Shown here: piece after piece, positions 7,295 to 13,660 of the stretch
Layout: each line of letters opens with the position of its first letter
How positions within the stretch are numbered: position 1 is the first letter of the stretch
Assembly: GCA_026989045.1 (NCBI GenBank)
Contig: JALSJY010000181.1
Span: 1-13,660 of the forward strand
Reading direction: 5' to 3'
Length of the DNA stretch: 13,660 bases
Source: Hyphomicrobiales bacterium
GTDB lineage: Bacteria; Pseudomonadota; Alphaproteobacteria; Rhizobiales; Devosiaceae
Notes under the pieces: model-generated
Told to the model about the DNA's origin: nothing
The model's database searches: none
What the model saw: the letters and a program-made list of their open reading frames with translations, nothing else
Made by a program: the position numbers and the translations under genes

Positions 7295-7939
7295 CTAATC
7301 TTTTAAAACATCTTTATTGTCTTCAACAAGCTGTTCAGCTTCGTGTCCGGCAATAATCAATCTGCGGTTTCCTTTAGCAATATCAATTGCAGCCTCAAGA
7401 CATCTATAGGCAAATAAAGCAAGTCCGGTTGGTAAAATAAAATAGGCAACAAAACGGTGCATACGTTCTTGCAATCCAAAGGCTTCTTGCGCCCAAAGTG
7501 GATATTTTATATCCTCCATACCTATGCCAATTTTATACATAAGTGACCAATAATGCATTGCGCCACCTTTGGTATTCACTCCAAAAATTTGCAACCAGTC
7601 TGAATAAATGAGCAAAACAGCATAAAGCACACCAGTTAATGCGCCAAAAATTGCAACAATTTTAAATAATTTGGGGGGCAAAAAATTGATAAAGGCATCT
7701 ACCCCAAGGTGAGAATTTATCTTCACCGCATAACTCATTCCAAAAAGAATTAACCATGCAAATAACACCGTTGTCATCTCCAAAGCACCCTCAATTTGAG
7801 AGTGAAATCCATAACGCATAATAACCTGAACAAAAGTAATCAGGGTTATAAGCGCCAAGATTGAGGCAATCGTTCCCTCTTCAAATCTAGTGACAATATT
7901 TGGAATATAACGCTCGGCTATGAATAATGCGCATAGCAT
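7295..7939 (-). CDS. dctQ: TRAP transporter small permease (DctQ)
   Basis: Small integral membrane subunit that joins DctM in the TRAP permease. It contains the family's first-helix region TRFEEGTIASILALITLITFVQVIMRYGF, split here as TRFEEGTIASIL followed by LITFVQVIMRY. Then come a segment with WLILFGMSYAVKINSHLGVD (the conserved G-x-H-x-x-VD), a third hydrophobic segment near IFGALTGVLYAVLLIYS, and a fourth after HRFVAYFILPTGLALFAYR. The C-terminal tail is charged. The first ATG, at 7939, has no ribosome binding site and begins inside a hydrophobic stretch. A GGGGGA at 7976-7981 lies six bases before an in-frame ATT at 7969 that would add ten hydrophobic residues (xLIIFVIIVV), so the true start may be ATT. 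A run of six C on the coding strand encodes Pro-Pro near 7673-7678. It is separated from dctP by 123 bp containing a stem-loop. Confidence 0.92.
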   Translation of the reverse strand: MLCALFIAERYIPNIVTRFEEGTIASILALITLITFVQVIMRYGFHSQIEGALEMTTVLFAWLILFGMSYAVKINSHLGVDAFINFLPPKLFKIVAIFGALTGVLYAVLLIYSDWLQIFGVNTKGGAMHYWSLMYKIGIGMEDIKYPLWAQEAFGLQERMHRFVAYFILPTGLALFAYRCLEAAIDIAKGNRRLIIAGHEAEQLVEDNKDVLKD

Positions 7940-7975
7940 AACTACAATGATTACAAAAATTATTAAAATGGTAAT

Positions 7976-7981
7976 TCCCCC
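7976..7981 (-). promoter_or_regulatory. Strong ribosome binding site pointing to an ATT start for dctQ
   Basis: On the minus strand GGGGGA ends six bases before ATT (7969-7967), which is in frame with dctQ. No ATG, GTG or TTG exists in frame between this site and the ATG at 7939, and the latter has no purine-rich sequence ahead of it. ATT is a rare but known start codon (infC is the classical case). Confidence 0.5.
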
Positions 7982-8021
7982 AAAAATACTAAATTGTTAA
8001 GTTAGTATAAGTAAATTACTA

Positions 8022-8046
8022 GCTCGGAGTTTAAACAACCCCGAGC
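8022..8046 (-). promoter_or_regulatory. Stem-loop between dctP and dctQ
   Basis: GCTCGG (8022-8027) pairs with CCGAGC (8041-8046), and three further pairs form after one mismatch, leaving a five-base loop. It begins 16 bp after the dctP stop. Neither side has a good T tract, so a full terminator is unlikely. In transporter operons a structure here typically stabilises the 3' end of the upstream message or reduces read-through, giving more binding protein than permease. That role is inferred. Confidence 0.6.
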
Positions 8047-8062
8047 CAAATTTTATTAAAAA

Positions 8063-9067
8063 TTAGTTTGATGCAACTGCAGCATCAATCAAGTCTTTAC
8101 CTATATCAGCTTCAAACTTAGCCCAAACAGGCTTCATAACATCAACCCAAGCTTGACGTTGCTCTGGGGTCAACTCACGTATAACACCACCAGCATCAAG
8201 AATATTTTGACGATTTCCAGCTTCTTTTTGTGCAACAAGTCCGTTTGCTTCTTTAGTTACATCATCAACAATTTGTAAGAATTGCTCGCGAACATCAGCA
8301 TCAAGACCATTTAACCACTCCGAAGAAGTAACCAAAAGATAAGCCAACAACTGGTGATTGGTTTCAGTTGTGCCGTCTTGAACTTCAAAGAATTTTTTGG
8401 TGTAAATATTTGACCAAGTATTTTCTTGTCCATCAACAACGCCAGTTTGCAACGCGCCATAAACTTCAGAGAATGCAAGTTTTTGTGCAGAGCCACCAAT
8501 TGCGTTAATCATCGCAACAGCAACATCAGATGTTTGTGTGCGGAATTTTAGACCCGCAGCATCTGTTGGTAAAATAAGAGGCTTATTAGCTGAGAATTGC
8601 TTAAGACCAGAAGCCCAATAACCAAGACCGGTATAACCAACATGGCTTGTGGCTTTCAAAAGCTCTTTACCAGCGGGGCCATTGGTAAATTTATCAACAG
8701 CTTCAAGAGATGAGAATAGAAAAGGAAGATCGAACAAACGATACTTCAAAGTATAAGCTTCAAATTTTGAAAGCGATGGAGCAGCAAGCTGAACATCACC
8801 CAAAAGCAAAGCTTCAAGAACTTTATTATCGTCAAACAATGTTGAGTTCGGGAATACTTCCATACAAGCTGTGCCATTCATGTCTTTATTAACACGATCA
8901 GCTAGCATAGTAGCAGCATCACCTTTTGGGTGACCCGTTGCTTTAACCACATGGCTAAACTTGATTACGATTTCGCCAGATTCGCAACTTGCGAATGCGG
9001 CTGGGGTTGCAAGCGCCATAGCACCAGCAGCTACTGCTGCAACAGCAGCAAGTTTAATTGATTTCAT
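8063..9067 (-). CDS. dctP: TRAP transporter periplasmic C4-dicarboxylate-binding protein
   Basis: Periplasmic solute receptor that captures the substrate for the DctQM permease. The 334-residue precursor has a Sec signal peptide (MKSIK, then an Ala-rich core), with likely cleavage after AFA at residue 26. The mature protein starts with a cysteine (SCESGEIVIKFSHV) that probably pairs with the Cys in GTACMEVFPNS. Family hallmarks are the carboxylate-binding arginine in GLKFRTQTSDV (R176) and DGQENTWSNIY (about 212-222). Sequence type and neighbouring dctBD point to C4-dicarboxylates such as succinate, malate or fumarate; the exact ligand is inferred. The start at 9067 has GGAGG at 9076-9080, eight bases upstream; the frame extends five codons further to 9082, but that would place the start ahead of this ribosome binding site. 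No confident -24/-12 promoter is seen upstream. Confidence 0.96.
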   Translation of the reverse strand: MKSIKLAAVAAVAAGAMALATPAAFASCESGEIVIKFSHVVKATGHPKGDAATMLADRVNKDMNGTACMEVFPNSTLFDDNKVLEALLLGDVQLAAPSLSKFEAYTLKYRLFDLPFLFSSLEAVDKFTNGPAGKELLKATSHVGYTGLGYWASGLKQFSANKPLILPTDAAGLKFRTQTSDVAVAMINAIGGSAQKLAFSEVYGALQTGVVDGQENTWSNIYTKKFFEVQDGTTETNHQLLAYLLVTSSEWLNGLDADVREQFLQIVDDVTKEANGLVAQKEAGNRQNILDAGGVIRELTPEQRQAWVDVMKPVWAKFEADIGKDLIDAAVASN

Positions 9068-9193
9068 AAATATTTCCTCCATAATAGCGCAACTCTTTCG
9101 TCGTGCTTATTAAAGCTTTAGAGCAGAGCAACTAGCCCTTATTCAATACAAGCAGTGTAAAAATAAAAGAAAAATTAAGAAATTGCACACAAA

Positions 9194-9245
9194 TGGGTGG
9201 AAAAGGTTACATTTTAGAAAAATATTGGGTGGATTTCGGTGGATT
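9194..9245. repeat. Three phased GGTGGA direct repeats upstream of dctP
   Basis: On the plus strand GGTGGA occurs at 9196-9201, 9228-9233 and 9238-9243. The first two copies extend to TGGGTGGA and the last two to GGTGGATT. Offsets are 32 and 10 bp, near three turns and one turn of the helix, so all copies face the same side. The array lies about 130-180 bp before the dctP start, where enhancer-type activator sites usually sit. G-rich words of this kind stand out in an AT-rich spacer. It is a candidate DctD operator; binding is inference. Confidence 0.5.
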
Positions 9246-9285
9246 CATAGCAATTATACATAAAATCTGCTTATTGCTTATACGC

Positions 9286-9945
9286 CTAAAACGGACACTT
9301 CATCTCAAATAAACACCTTTTCTCTGTCACCGGGTGAGTAAATCCAAGACTTAAGGCATGCAATTGCAACCTAGATGCCATAGCCAAAGCTTCATCATGA
9401 GCATAAAGATTATCGCCTAATATCGGGTGTCCTAGATGCTGCAGGTGAAGTCTTAATTGATGAGAGCGACCTGTTAGCGGCGATAATTTTACGCGGGTAA
9501 AACCTGCCTCAACTTGCAAGACCTGCCAATTGGTAATAGCATTTCGCCCCCTCTCATAATCAATCATTTGCTTAGGGCGATTTGGCCAATCAGTTATAAT
9601 AGGCTCATCTACCTGCCCCGTTTTAGCGCTCAACTCACCCCAGACATTTGCAATATATATCTTGTTGATTTGACGTTTTTCAAACTGCAAACCAATATTT
9701 GCATGTGCCTTTTTATTCAGAGCTAAAATAATTACACCCGAAGTATCTTTATCAAGCCTATGCACAATTAAGGCATCTGGAAATTGCGTTTTAATGCGAC
9801 TTTCAAGACAATCTTTTAAATATTCTTTATTCCCTGCAACAGTTAAAAGTCCTGAGGGCTTATCAATTATCAAAATATCATCATCTTTATAAATGATATT
9901 TAACGGATCAAGCGGCGGCTGATATATAAAGGGACGAGGAGGCAA
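9286..9945 (-). CDS. rluA: Pseudouridine synthase RluA (tRNA and 23S rRNA)
   Basis: Isomerises uridine to pseudouridine; the E. coli counterpart modifies position 746 of 23S rRNA and position 32 of several tRNAs. The 219 residues equal the E. coli RluA length. Matching motifs include DKPSGLLTV (28-36), VHRLDKDTSGV (61-71) with catalytic Asp65, DWPNRPKQ, LSPLTGRSHQLRLHLQHLGHPILGD and the C-terminal RLQLHAL. There is no N-terminal S4 domain, as expected for RluA. The start is TTG at 9945, immediately after the dctD stop TGA and in the same frame, with GAGG (9954-9957) lying inside the last dctD codons, eight bases upstream. Translation is therefore probably coupled to dctD. A housekeeping RNA modifier placed between a two-component system and its transporter is unusual. 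No terminator follows it before dctP. Confidence 0.93.
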   Translation of the reverse strand: MPPRPFIYQPPLDPLNIIYKDDDILIIDKPSGLLTVAGNKEYLKDCLESRIKTQFPDALIVHRLDKDTSGVIILALNKKAHANIGLQFEKRQINKIYIANVWGELSAKTGQVDEPIITDWPNRPKQMIDYERGRNAITNWQVLQVEAGFTRVKLSPLTGRSHQLRLHLQHLGHPILGDNLYAHDEALAMASRLQLHALSLGFTHPVTEKRCLFEMKCPF

Positions 9946-11301
9946 TCATTTTTCCTCTTTAGAGTTTTGTGTTTTATAATCTGCTCTTGTAAGCCCATAT
10001 TTTTGCATTTTTTCATAAAGGGTTTTCCGTGACAGCCCCAAGGCCTCATATGCAGGTTTTAATGCACCAGAGGTAGCTTGCAATTCACTAATAATTGCTT
10101 GCCTCTCAAAAGCAGATATTCGTTTTGACAAATCGCCATCTTGTAACGAGATTGAGTTGGCATTTTCTACCTCCAACCCCAAGGCAAATCTCTGTGCTGC
10201 ATTGCGCAACTCCCTTACATTACCTAACCAATCAGTTGAGCTAAGAGCTGATAAATAAGCATCTGTTGGCTTTTTAGATGTTATCCTTAAGCGCAACTCT
10301 GCCTGCTTTAATAAATATAAAAATAACTCAGGAATATCTTCTTTCCTTTTCGACAAAGGAGGCATTTCAATAGTTGCAACATTTAGGCGATAAAGCAGAT
10401 CCTTACGAAATTTACCTAGCTTTGCCGCCTGTTCTAAACTTTCACTTGAGGCAGAAATAAATCGCGCATTTATCTTTATCTCTTCGTTTGACCCAAGTCG
10501 AGTTACCACTCTTTGCTCAATCACCCGCAAAAGCTTTGCCTGCACGTCCATTGGCATTGAGATGATTTCGTCTAAAAAAATTGTGCCATTGCGAGCATGT
10601 TCAAACTTGCCAAATCTCGCCCGCATCGCCCCAGCAAAAGCCCCTGCCTCATATCCAAATAATTCAGCCTCAATCATATCAATCGGCAACGCAGCGCAAT
10701 TTATTGCAATGAATGGATTTTGTTTATTTGGGCTGAAATCATGAATGGCACGCGCCGCAAGCTCTTTACCCGTGCCTGTTTCCCCAACGATTAAAACATC
10801 AGCGGGAGTTGGTGCAATTGCTCTAATCTGCTCACGAATTAAATTCATTGGCATACTACGTCCAACTATTTGAATTTCAAGATCGTCAGATTGTTTAGCC
10901 ACACTATTTCGTAACTCTCGATTTTCAAGCGTTAGCTCCCTCTTTTCTAAAGCACGCACAACAGCGTCAAGAAAGCGCTCTTGAGAAAAGGGTTTTTCAA
11001 TGAAATCATATGCCCCATTACGCATAGCATCAACTGCAAGATTTACATCTCCATGCCCCGTAACCATGATAACTGGTAATTCAGAATCAATTGCCATAAT
11101 TTTTTTAAGCAATTGCATGCCGTCCATCTTAGGCATGCGAATATCACTAATAACAATACCAGCATAAGAATGAGATATTATATCCAAAGCTTTCTGCCCA
11201 CTACTTAAAGTTCGAACACTTAAGCCCTCAAGGTCAAGCATCTGACCTGCTGCACGGCGCAAGTCTTCTTCGTCATCAATAAATAATATTTCTAAACTCA
11301 C
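9946..11301 (-). CDS. dctD: C4-dicarboxylate response regulator DctD (NtrC family) with GAFAGA variant
   Basis: Cytoplasmic response regulator expected to be phosphorylated by DctB and to activate the TRAP genes. The 451 residues contain a receiver domain (1-120: acidic D9/D10, phospho-acceptor D53, T81, K103), an AAA+ domain with Walker A GETGTGKE (173-180) and Walker B TIFLDEI (240-246), the GNVREL motif near 360, and a C-terminal Fis-type helix-turn-helix (LKPAYEALGLSRKTLYEKM). The loop that normally reads GAFTGA and contacts sigma54 reads GAFAGA (220-225): Thr is replaced by Ala223, codon GCT at 10633-10635. In studied members loss of this Thr usually cripples sigma54 activation, so the mechanism may differ here. 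The start is GTG, overlapping the dctB stop by one base (TAGTG), with an AGGGA-type ribosome binding site inside dctB. The family assignment is firm; sigma54 dependence is doubtful. Confidence 0.93.
   Translation of the reverse strand: MSLEILFIDDEEDLRRAAGQMLDLEGLSVRTLSSGQKALDIISHSYAGIVISDIRMPKMDGMQLLKKIMAIDSELPVIMVTGHGDVNLAVDAMRNGAYDFIEKPFSQERFLDAVVRALEKRELTLENRELRNSVAKQSDDLEIQIVGRSMPMNLIREQIRAIAPTPADVLIVGETGTGKELAARAIHDFSPNKQNPFIAINCAALPIDMIEAELFGYEAGAFAGAMRARFGKFEHARNGTIFLDEIISMPMDVQAKLLRVIEQRVVTRLGSNEEIKINARFISASSESLEQAAKLGKFRKDLLYRLNVATIEMPPLSKRKEDIPELFLYLLKQAELRLRITSKKPTDAYLSALSSTDWLGNVRELRNAAQRFALGLEVENANSISLQDGDLSKRISAFERQAIISELQATSGALKPAYEALGLSRKTLYEKMQKYGLTRADYKTQNSKEEK
9954..9957 (-). 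promoter_or_regulatory. Ribosome binding site of rluA inside the end of dctD
   Basis: GAGG on the minus strand overlaps the last codons of dctD and sits eight bases before the TTG at 9945. An ATG at 9949-9947 overlaps the dctD stop but is in a different frame and does not read into RluA, so TTG is the supported start. Confidence 0.65.
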
Positions 11302-13037
11302 TAAGCTTCCCTACCTTTAACTTGTTTTGGCTTTTTACCCTTTTCCAGCAAAATAGTAAATTCTGCCCCCCCTTTTTGATTGTTTTTAGCAGAGAGTTCC
11401 CCCCCAAAGTCCTTTATAATATTGTATGAAATTGACAAACCAAGTCCAAGCCCCTTACCAACCTCCTTTGTAGTAAAAAATGGATCAAAAATTCTATTAA
11501 GGTTTTCACTTTTTATTCCTGAACCATTATCAGTAATTTTTATCATCACCTGTTTGCTTGTTTGGAGAAGCTCAATAGATAATCTTGGCTCGCTCATCTC
11601 ACTCATCACATCAAGCGCATTAAGCACAAGATTTACAATAACTTGCTGCAATCTAACATGCCCCGCCCGCACAAAAATTTCACCTTTTTCAATATTCAGA
11701 TCAATAATTGCTCCATCAGACTTAACTCGAGCAGATAAAACCTCCAATGCATCTTCTATTATTGGGGTGATTGCAACAGAGGCAAAAGAAGTGTTTGGCT
11801 TGCGAGCAAAATTCCTCAAATGCTTTGAAATATCGGCCATTCGATCTGCAAGACCAGAAATTCTTGTAATGTTATCAGCCGCCTCACTATAACGCTGAAG
11901 TTTAAGATATTTTATTGCATTGTCAGCATAAGATTTAGTTGCCGAAAGCGGTTGATTATATTCATGCGATAGCGCTGTGGACATCTGCCCCAATGCAGCA
12001 AGCTTTCCTGTTTGTATCAATTCATTTTGAGTATTACGCAATTGTTTTTCTGCTTGCCTGCGCTCCTCCACCTCAAGAGCAAGCGAGGCATTTGACTTTA
12101 CCAGCTCATGAGTTCTATCACGCACTATGCGCTCTAACCTAAGTGAAGTCGCTTTATCACCTCTCAAACGCCGTGAAGTCTCATGCATTCTATTTATAAG
12201 CATCTGAGTTCCTATTGCCGCCAGCAGAACTAAAAAACCCGCCAAACCTCCCCAAAGTAACTTTGCATTTTTAATAGGAACAACATCTGCCAACACGTGC
12301 AATTGCCAATTAAGCAACGGCAGACTTCTTGAAATATCAAGAAACTCTCCTTCACTGCTATTAGGCTTAATCAATGAAAAATCTTTTAATCGCCATTTTT
12401 CATGGTTGGACATTACAATCATGGAGCGCTCATCAGTAGCAAAAATTGGCATCGAACTTAAAGACCAATTATCCTCCAACTCTTCTAATCCGACATAAAC
12501 CGCAATCGCGCCAACATATCTCTCAGATAAACGTATTCCAGATGCAAAAACATAAGCACGATTATTCCCATCAAGCACCTGCAATCCACGCCCCAGCCTG
12601 CCCTGCAAAGCAGCAACCATAACAGATGAGCTCATATCAAGCTCGCCTGTTACCATATTCAACCCCGAAGCAATATTCTCTCCATTAGCTTTTACCAACA
12701 CAACATCAAGCGCCCCAGATGCTGCTGCAGCACGTGATGTTAATTTTTGACTAGCAAGCAAGCTATCTTTATCATTTGAGCTAGCCAATAATTTTTCTAC
12801 ATCATCTCTATTTGCCAACACGGCAGATAAAAGGCGATATTTATCAAGCAATCCAGTTAATGTTTCGGCCTGAACGGATAAGGTTTCATTGGCTTTTGCT
12901 CTTAGATCAGCCTCAGTAATATCACCAGCAAAACGAGATGAAAATATTATTGCAAGCACACCAACAACCAAAGCAACTATAATATTTAAAAGCGTTTGCC
13001 TCCAATATCTTTTTGTTAAATCTGTGCCAGAAGTCAT
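11301..13037 (-). CDS. dctB: C4-dicarboxylate sensor histidine kinase DctB
   Basis: Inner-membrane sensor kinase predicted to detect external C4-dicarboxylates and phosphorylate DctD. The 578 residues comprise a short cytoplasmic tail, TM1 (about 15-33, LLNIIVALVVGVLAIIF), a periplasmic PDC/Cache-like sensing region (about 35-255), TM2 (about 260-281), and a helical linker rich in E, R and Q. The dimerisation and phospho-acceptor helix follows, with His358 in ALSHEYNQPLSA, the form typical of DctB kinases. The ATPase domain has an N box (VLNALD), a G1 box (DNGSGI) and a G2 box (GKGLGLGL). All key residues are present. Two runs of seven G on the coding strand (11366-11372 and 11399-11405) lie 33 bp apart in the last 35 codons. 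Translation is coupled to dctD by a one-base overlap. It diverges from the phosphoglucomutase gene across 79 bp. Confidence 0.94.
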   Translation of the reverse strand: MTSGTDLTKRYWRQTLLNIIVALVVGVLAIIFSSRFAGDITEADLRAKANETLSVQAETLTGLLDKYRLLSAVLANRDDVEKLLASSNDKDSLLASQKLTSRAAAASGALDVVLVKANGENIASGLNMVTGELDMSSSVMVAALQGRLGRGLQVLDGNNRAYVFASGIRLSERYVGAIAVYVGLEELEDNWSLSSMPIFATDERSMIVMSNHEKWRLKDFSLIKPNSSEGEFLDISRSLPLLNWQLHVLADVVPIKNAKLLWGGLAGFLVLLAAIGTQMLINRMHETSRRLRGDKATSLRLERIVRDRTHELVKSNASLALEVEERRQAEKQLRNTQNELIQTGKLAALGQMSTALSHEYNQPLSATKSYADNAIKYLKLQRYSEAADNITRISGLADRMADISKHLRNFARKPNTSFASVAITPIIEDALEVLSARVKSDGAIIDLNIEKGEIFVRAGHVRLQQVIVNLVLNALDVMSEMSEPRLSIELLQTSKQVMIKITDNGSGIKSENLNRIFDPFFTTKEVGKGLGLGLSISYNIIKDFGGELSAKNNQKGGAEFTILLEKGKKPKQVKGREA

Positions 13038-13047
13038 TGTTAAGTCT

Positions 13048-13076
13048 TTTCAAGTAATAATTTCATGCAATATACT
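13048..13076 (+). promoter_or_regulatory. Candidate promoter for the phosphoglucomutase gene
   Basis: In the 79-bp divergent gap, TATACT (13071-13076) matches the -10 consensus in five of six bases. A weak TTTCAA (13048-13053) lies 17 bp upstream. The minus-strand promoter of dctB must share this gap, but I see no clear boxes for it. Confidence 0.3.
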
Positions 13077-13116
13077 CATATATTAAATTAAAACGATAGA
13101 TAGATTTGAAAACGAT

Positions 13117-13660
13117 ATGAAAATTAAAAAAATAAATACACAAGCTTTTGATGATCAAAAACCTGGAACATCGGGATTGCGTAAACGTGTGAACGTTTTT
13201 GTACAAAAAAATTATCTTGAAAATTACATTCAATCTATTTTTGATTGCCTTGAAAACAAAGCTGGTAAAACACTGATAATTGGTGGCGATGGCAGGTTTT
13301 ATAATATTGAAGCAATTCAAACCATCATAAAAATGGCGAGCGCAAACGGCTTTGGAAAACTAATCATCGCTCAGAACGGTCTGCTTTCTACCCCTGCCGC
13401 TTCGCACCTAATTCGTCACTATAACGCCTTTGGTGGGATAATCCTTTCAGCCTCTCATAATCCGGGTGGGAAAAATGGCGATTTTGGAATTAAATATAAC
13501 ATCTCAAATGGAGGTCCAGCTCCTGAAAAACTAACTGATAGGGTTTTTGTCCGCACAAAAACTATTGAACAATATTTCATAGTTGAGGCAAAAGATATTG
13601 ATTTAAGCAAAATTGGCGCTAATCAAATTGGTGATATAAGAATTGAGATTATCGACCCCG
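13117..13660 (+). CDS. pgm: Phosphoglucomutase (alpha-D-glucose type), 5' part only
   Basis: Interconverts glucose 1-phosphate and glucose 6-phosphate in the cytoplasm, supplying precursors for glycogen, UDP-glucose and envelope sugars. The open frame runs from ATG at 13117 to the window edge, giving 181 codons; the full enzyme is about 540 residues, so roughly two thirds is missing. Diagnostic motifs are KPGTSGLRKRV (15-25) near the N-terminus, GGDGRFYN (56-63), and the active-site loop LSASHNPGG with phospho-serine S113. The following GDFGIKYN and GGPAPEKLTD are typical of the alpha-phosphohexomutase group specific for glucose phosphate. The ribosome binding site is weak (GAAAACG). It diverges from dctB. 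The gene is interrupted only by the end of the window, with no sign of damage in the visible part. Confidence 0.95.
   Translation, partial: MKIKKINTQAFDDQKPGTSGLRKRVNVFVQKNYLENYIQSIFDCLENKAGKTLIIGGDGRFYNIEAIQTIIKMASANGFGKLIIAQNGLLSTPAASHLIRHYNAFGGIILSASHNPGGKNGDFGIKYNISNGGPAPEKLTDRVFVRTKTIEQYFIVEAKDIDLSKIGANQIGDIRIEIIDP

Noticed and set aside
8063..9067. DctP as a lipoprotein (cysteine soon after the signal peptide)
   Set aside because: The residues before the cysteine (F-A-S) do not fit a lipobox, and the cysteine is better explained as half of the disulfide common in DctP proteins.
9068..9082. Five-codon longer start for dctP
   Set aside because: The strong GGAGG (9076-9080) lies inside this extension and points to the ATG at 9067, which also begins a normal signal peptide.
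9083..9193. sigma54 promoter before dctP
   Set aside because: TTGC words occur (near 9092 and 9132 on the minus strand), but none has a GG at the required 10-base distance upstream.
11380..11892. 170-codon plus-strand open frame opposite dctB
   Set aside because: It lies fully antisense to the conserved kinase domain and its translation resembles no protein; it is a shadow of dctB.
13063..13320. 85-codon minus-strand open frame at the right edge
   Set aside because: It is antisense to the clearly recognisable phosphoglucomutase start and runs into the divergent promoter gap.

Overview
The window looks like chromosomal DNA from an AT-rich alphaproteobacterium. Base composition by eye is clearly below 50% GC. 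A dctBD-type two-component system sits next to a DctP-Q-M TRAP transporter, and an alpha-D-glucose-type phosphoglucomutase follows, which fits relatives of the Rhizobiales or marine alphaproteobacterial lineages. The organism assignment is inference. I saw no tRNA, rRNA, insertion sequence, phage gene or CRISPR array. Non-ATG starts are common here: GTG for the 2411 gene, iunH and dctD; TTG for dctM and rluA; possibly ATT for dctQ.

Left part, plus strand (1-2947): an AT-rich leader with repeated TTGCAAAATTT-like words precedes alanine dehydrogenase (ald). A small unrecognised helical protein and a Prx5-type peroxiredoxin follow closely, and a clear intrinsic terminator at 2325-2356 ends the run. 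A lone four-helix membrane protein comes next; its 3' end overlaps the convergent U32 gene by 17 bp.

Middle, minus strand (2931-5555): a nucleoside hydrolase gene is followed 17 bp later by a U32-family protein with the four-cysteine signature and an extra cysteine-rich C-terminal region. This is probably a two-gene unit combining nucleoside salvage and RNA modification.

Right part, minus strand (5686-13037), in transcription order: dctB (sensor kinase), dctD (response regulator), rluA (pseudouridine synthase), dctP, dctQ, dctM, then a strong terminator at 5631-5661. The expected logic is that DctB senses extracellular C4-dicarboxylates, DctD turns on dctPQM, and the TRAP transporter imports the acids with a sodium or proton gradient. 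Unusual points are: GAFAGA in place of the sigma54-contacting GAFTGA motif in DctD; no recognisable -24/-12 promoter before dctP; helically phased GGTGGA repeats upstream of dctP; rluA joined directly in frame behind the dctD stop codon; a stem-loop between dctP and dctQ; and a DctM about 100 residues longer than usual.

Right edge, plus strand: the first 181 codons of a phosphoglucomutase, diverging from dctB.

I found no wholly new system. The best leads are the possibly sigma54-independent DctD, its candidate operator, and the odd dctD-rluA junction.
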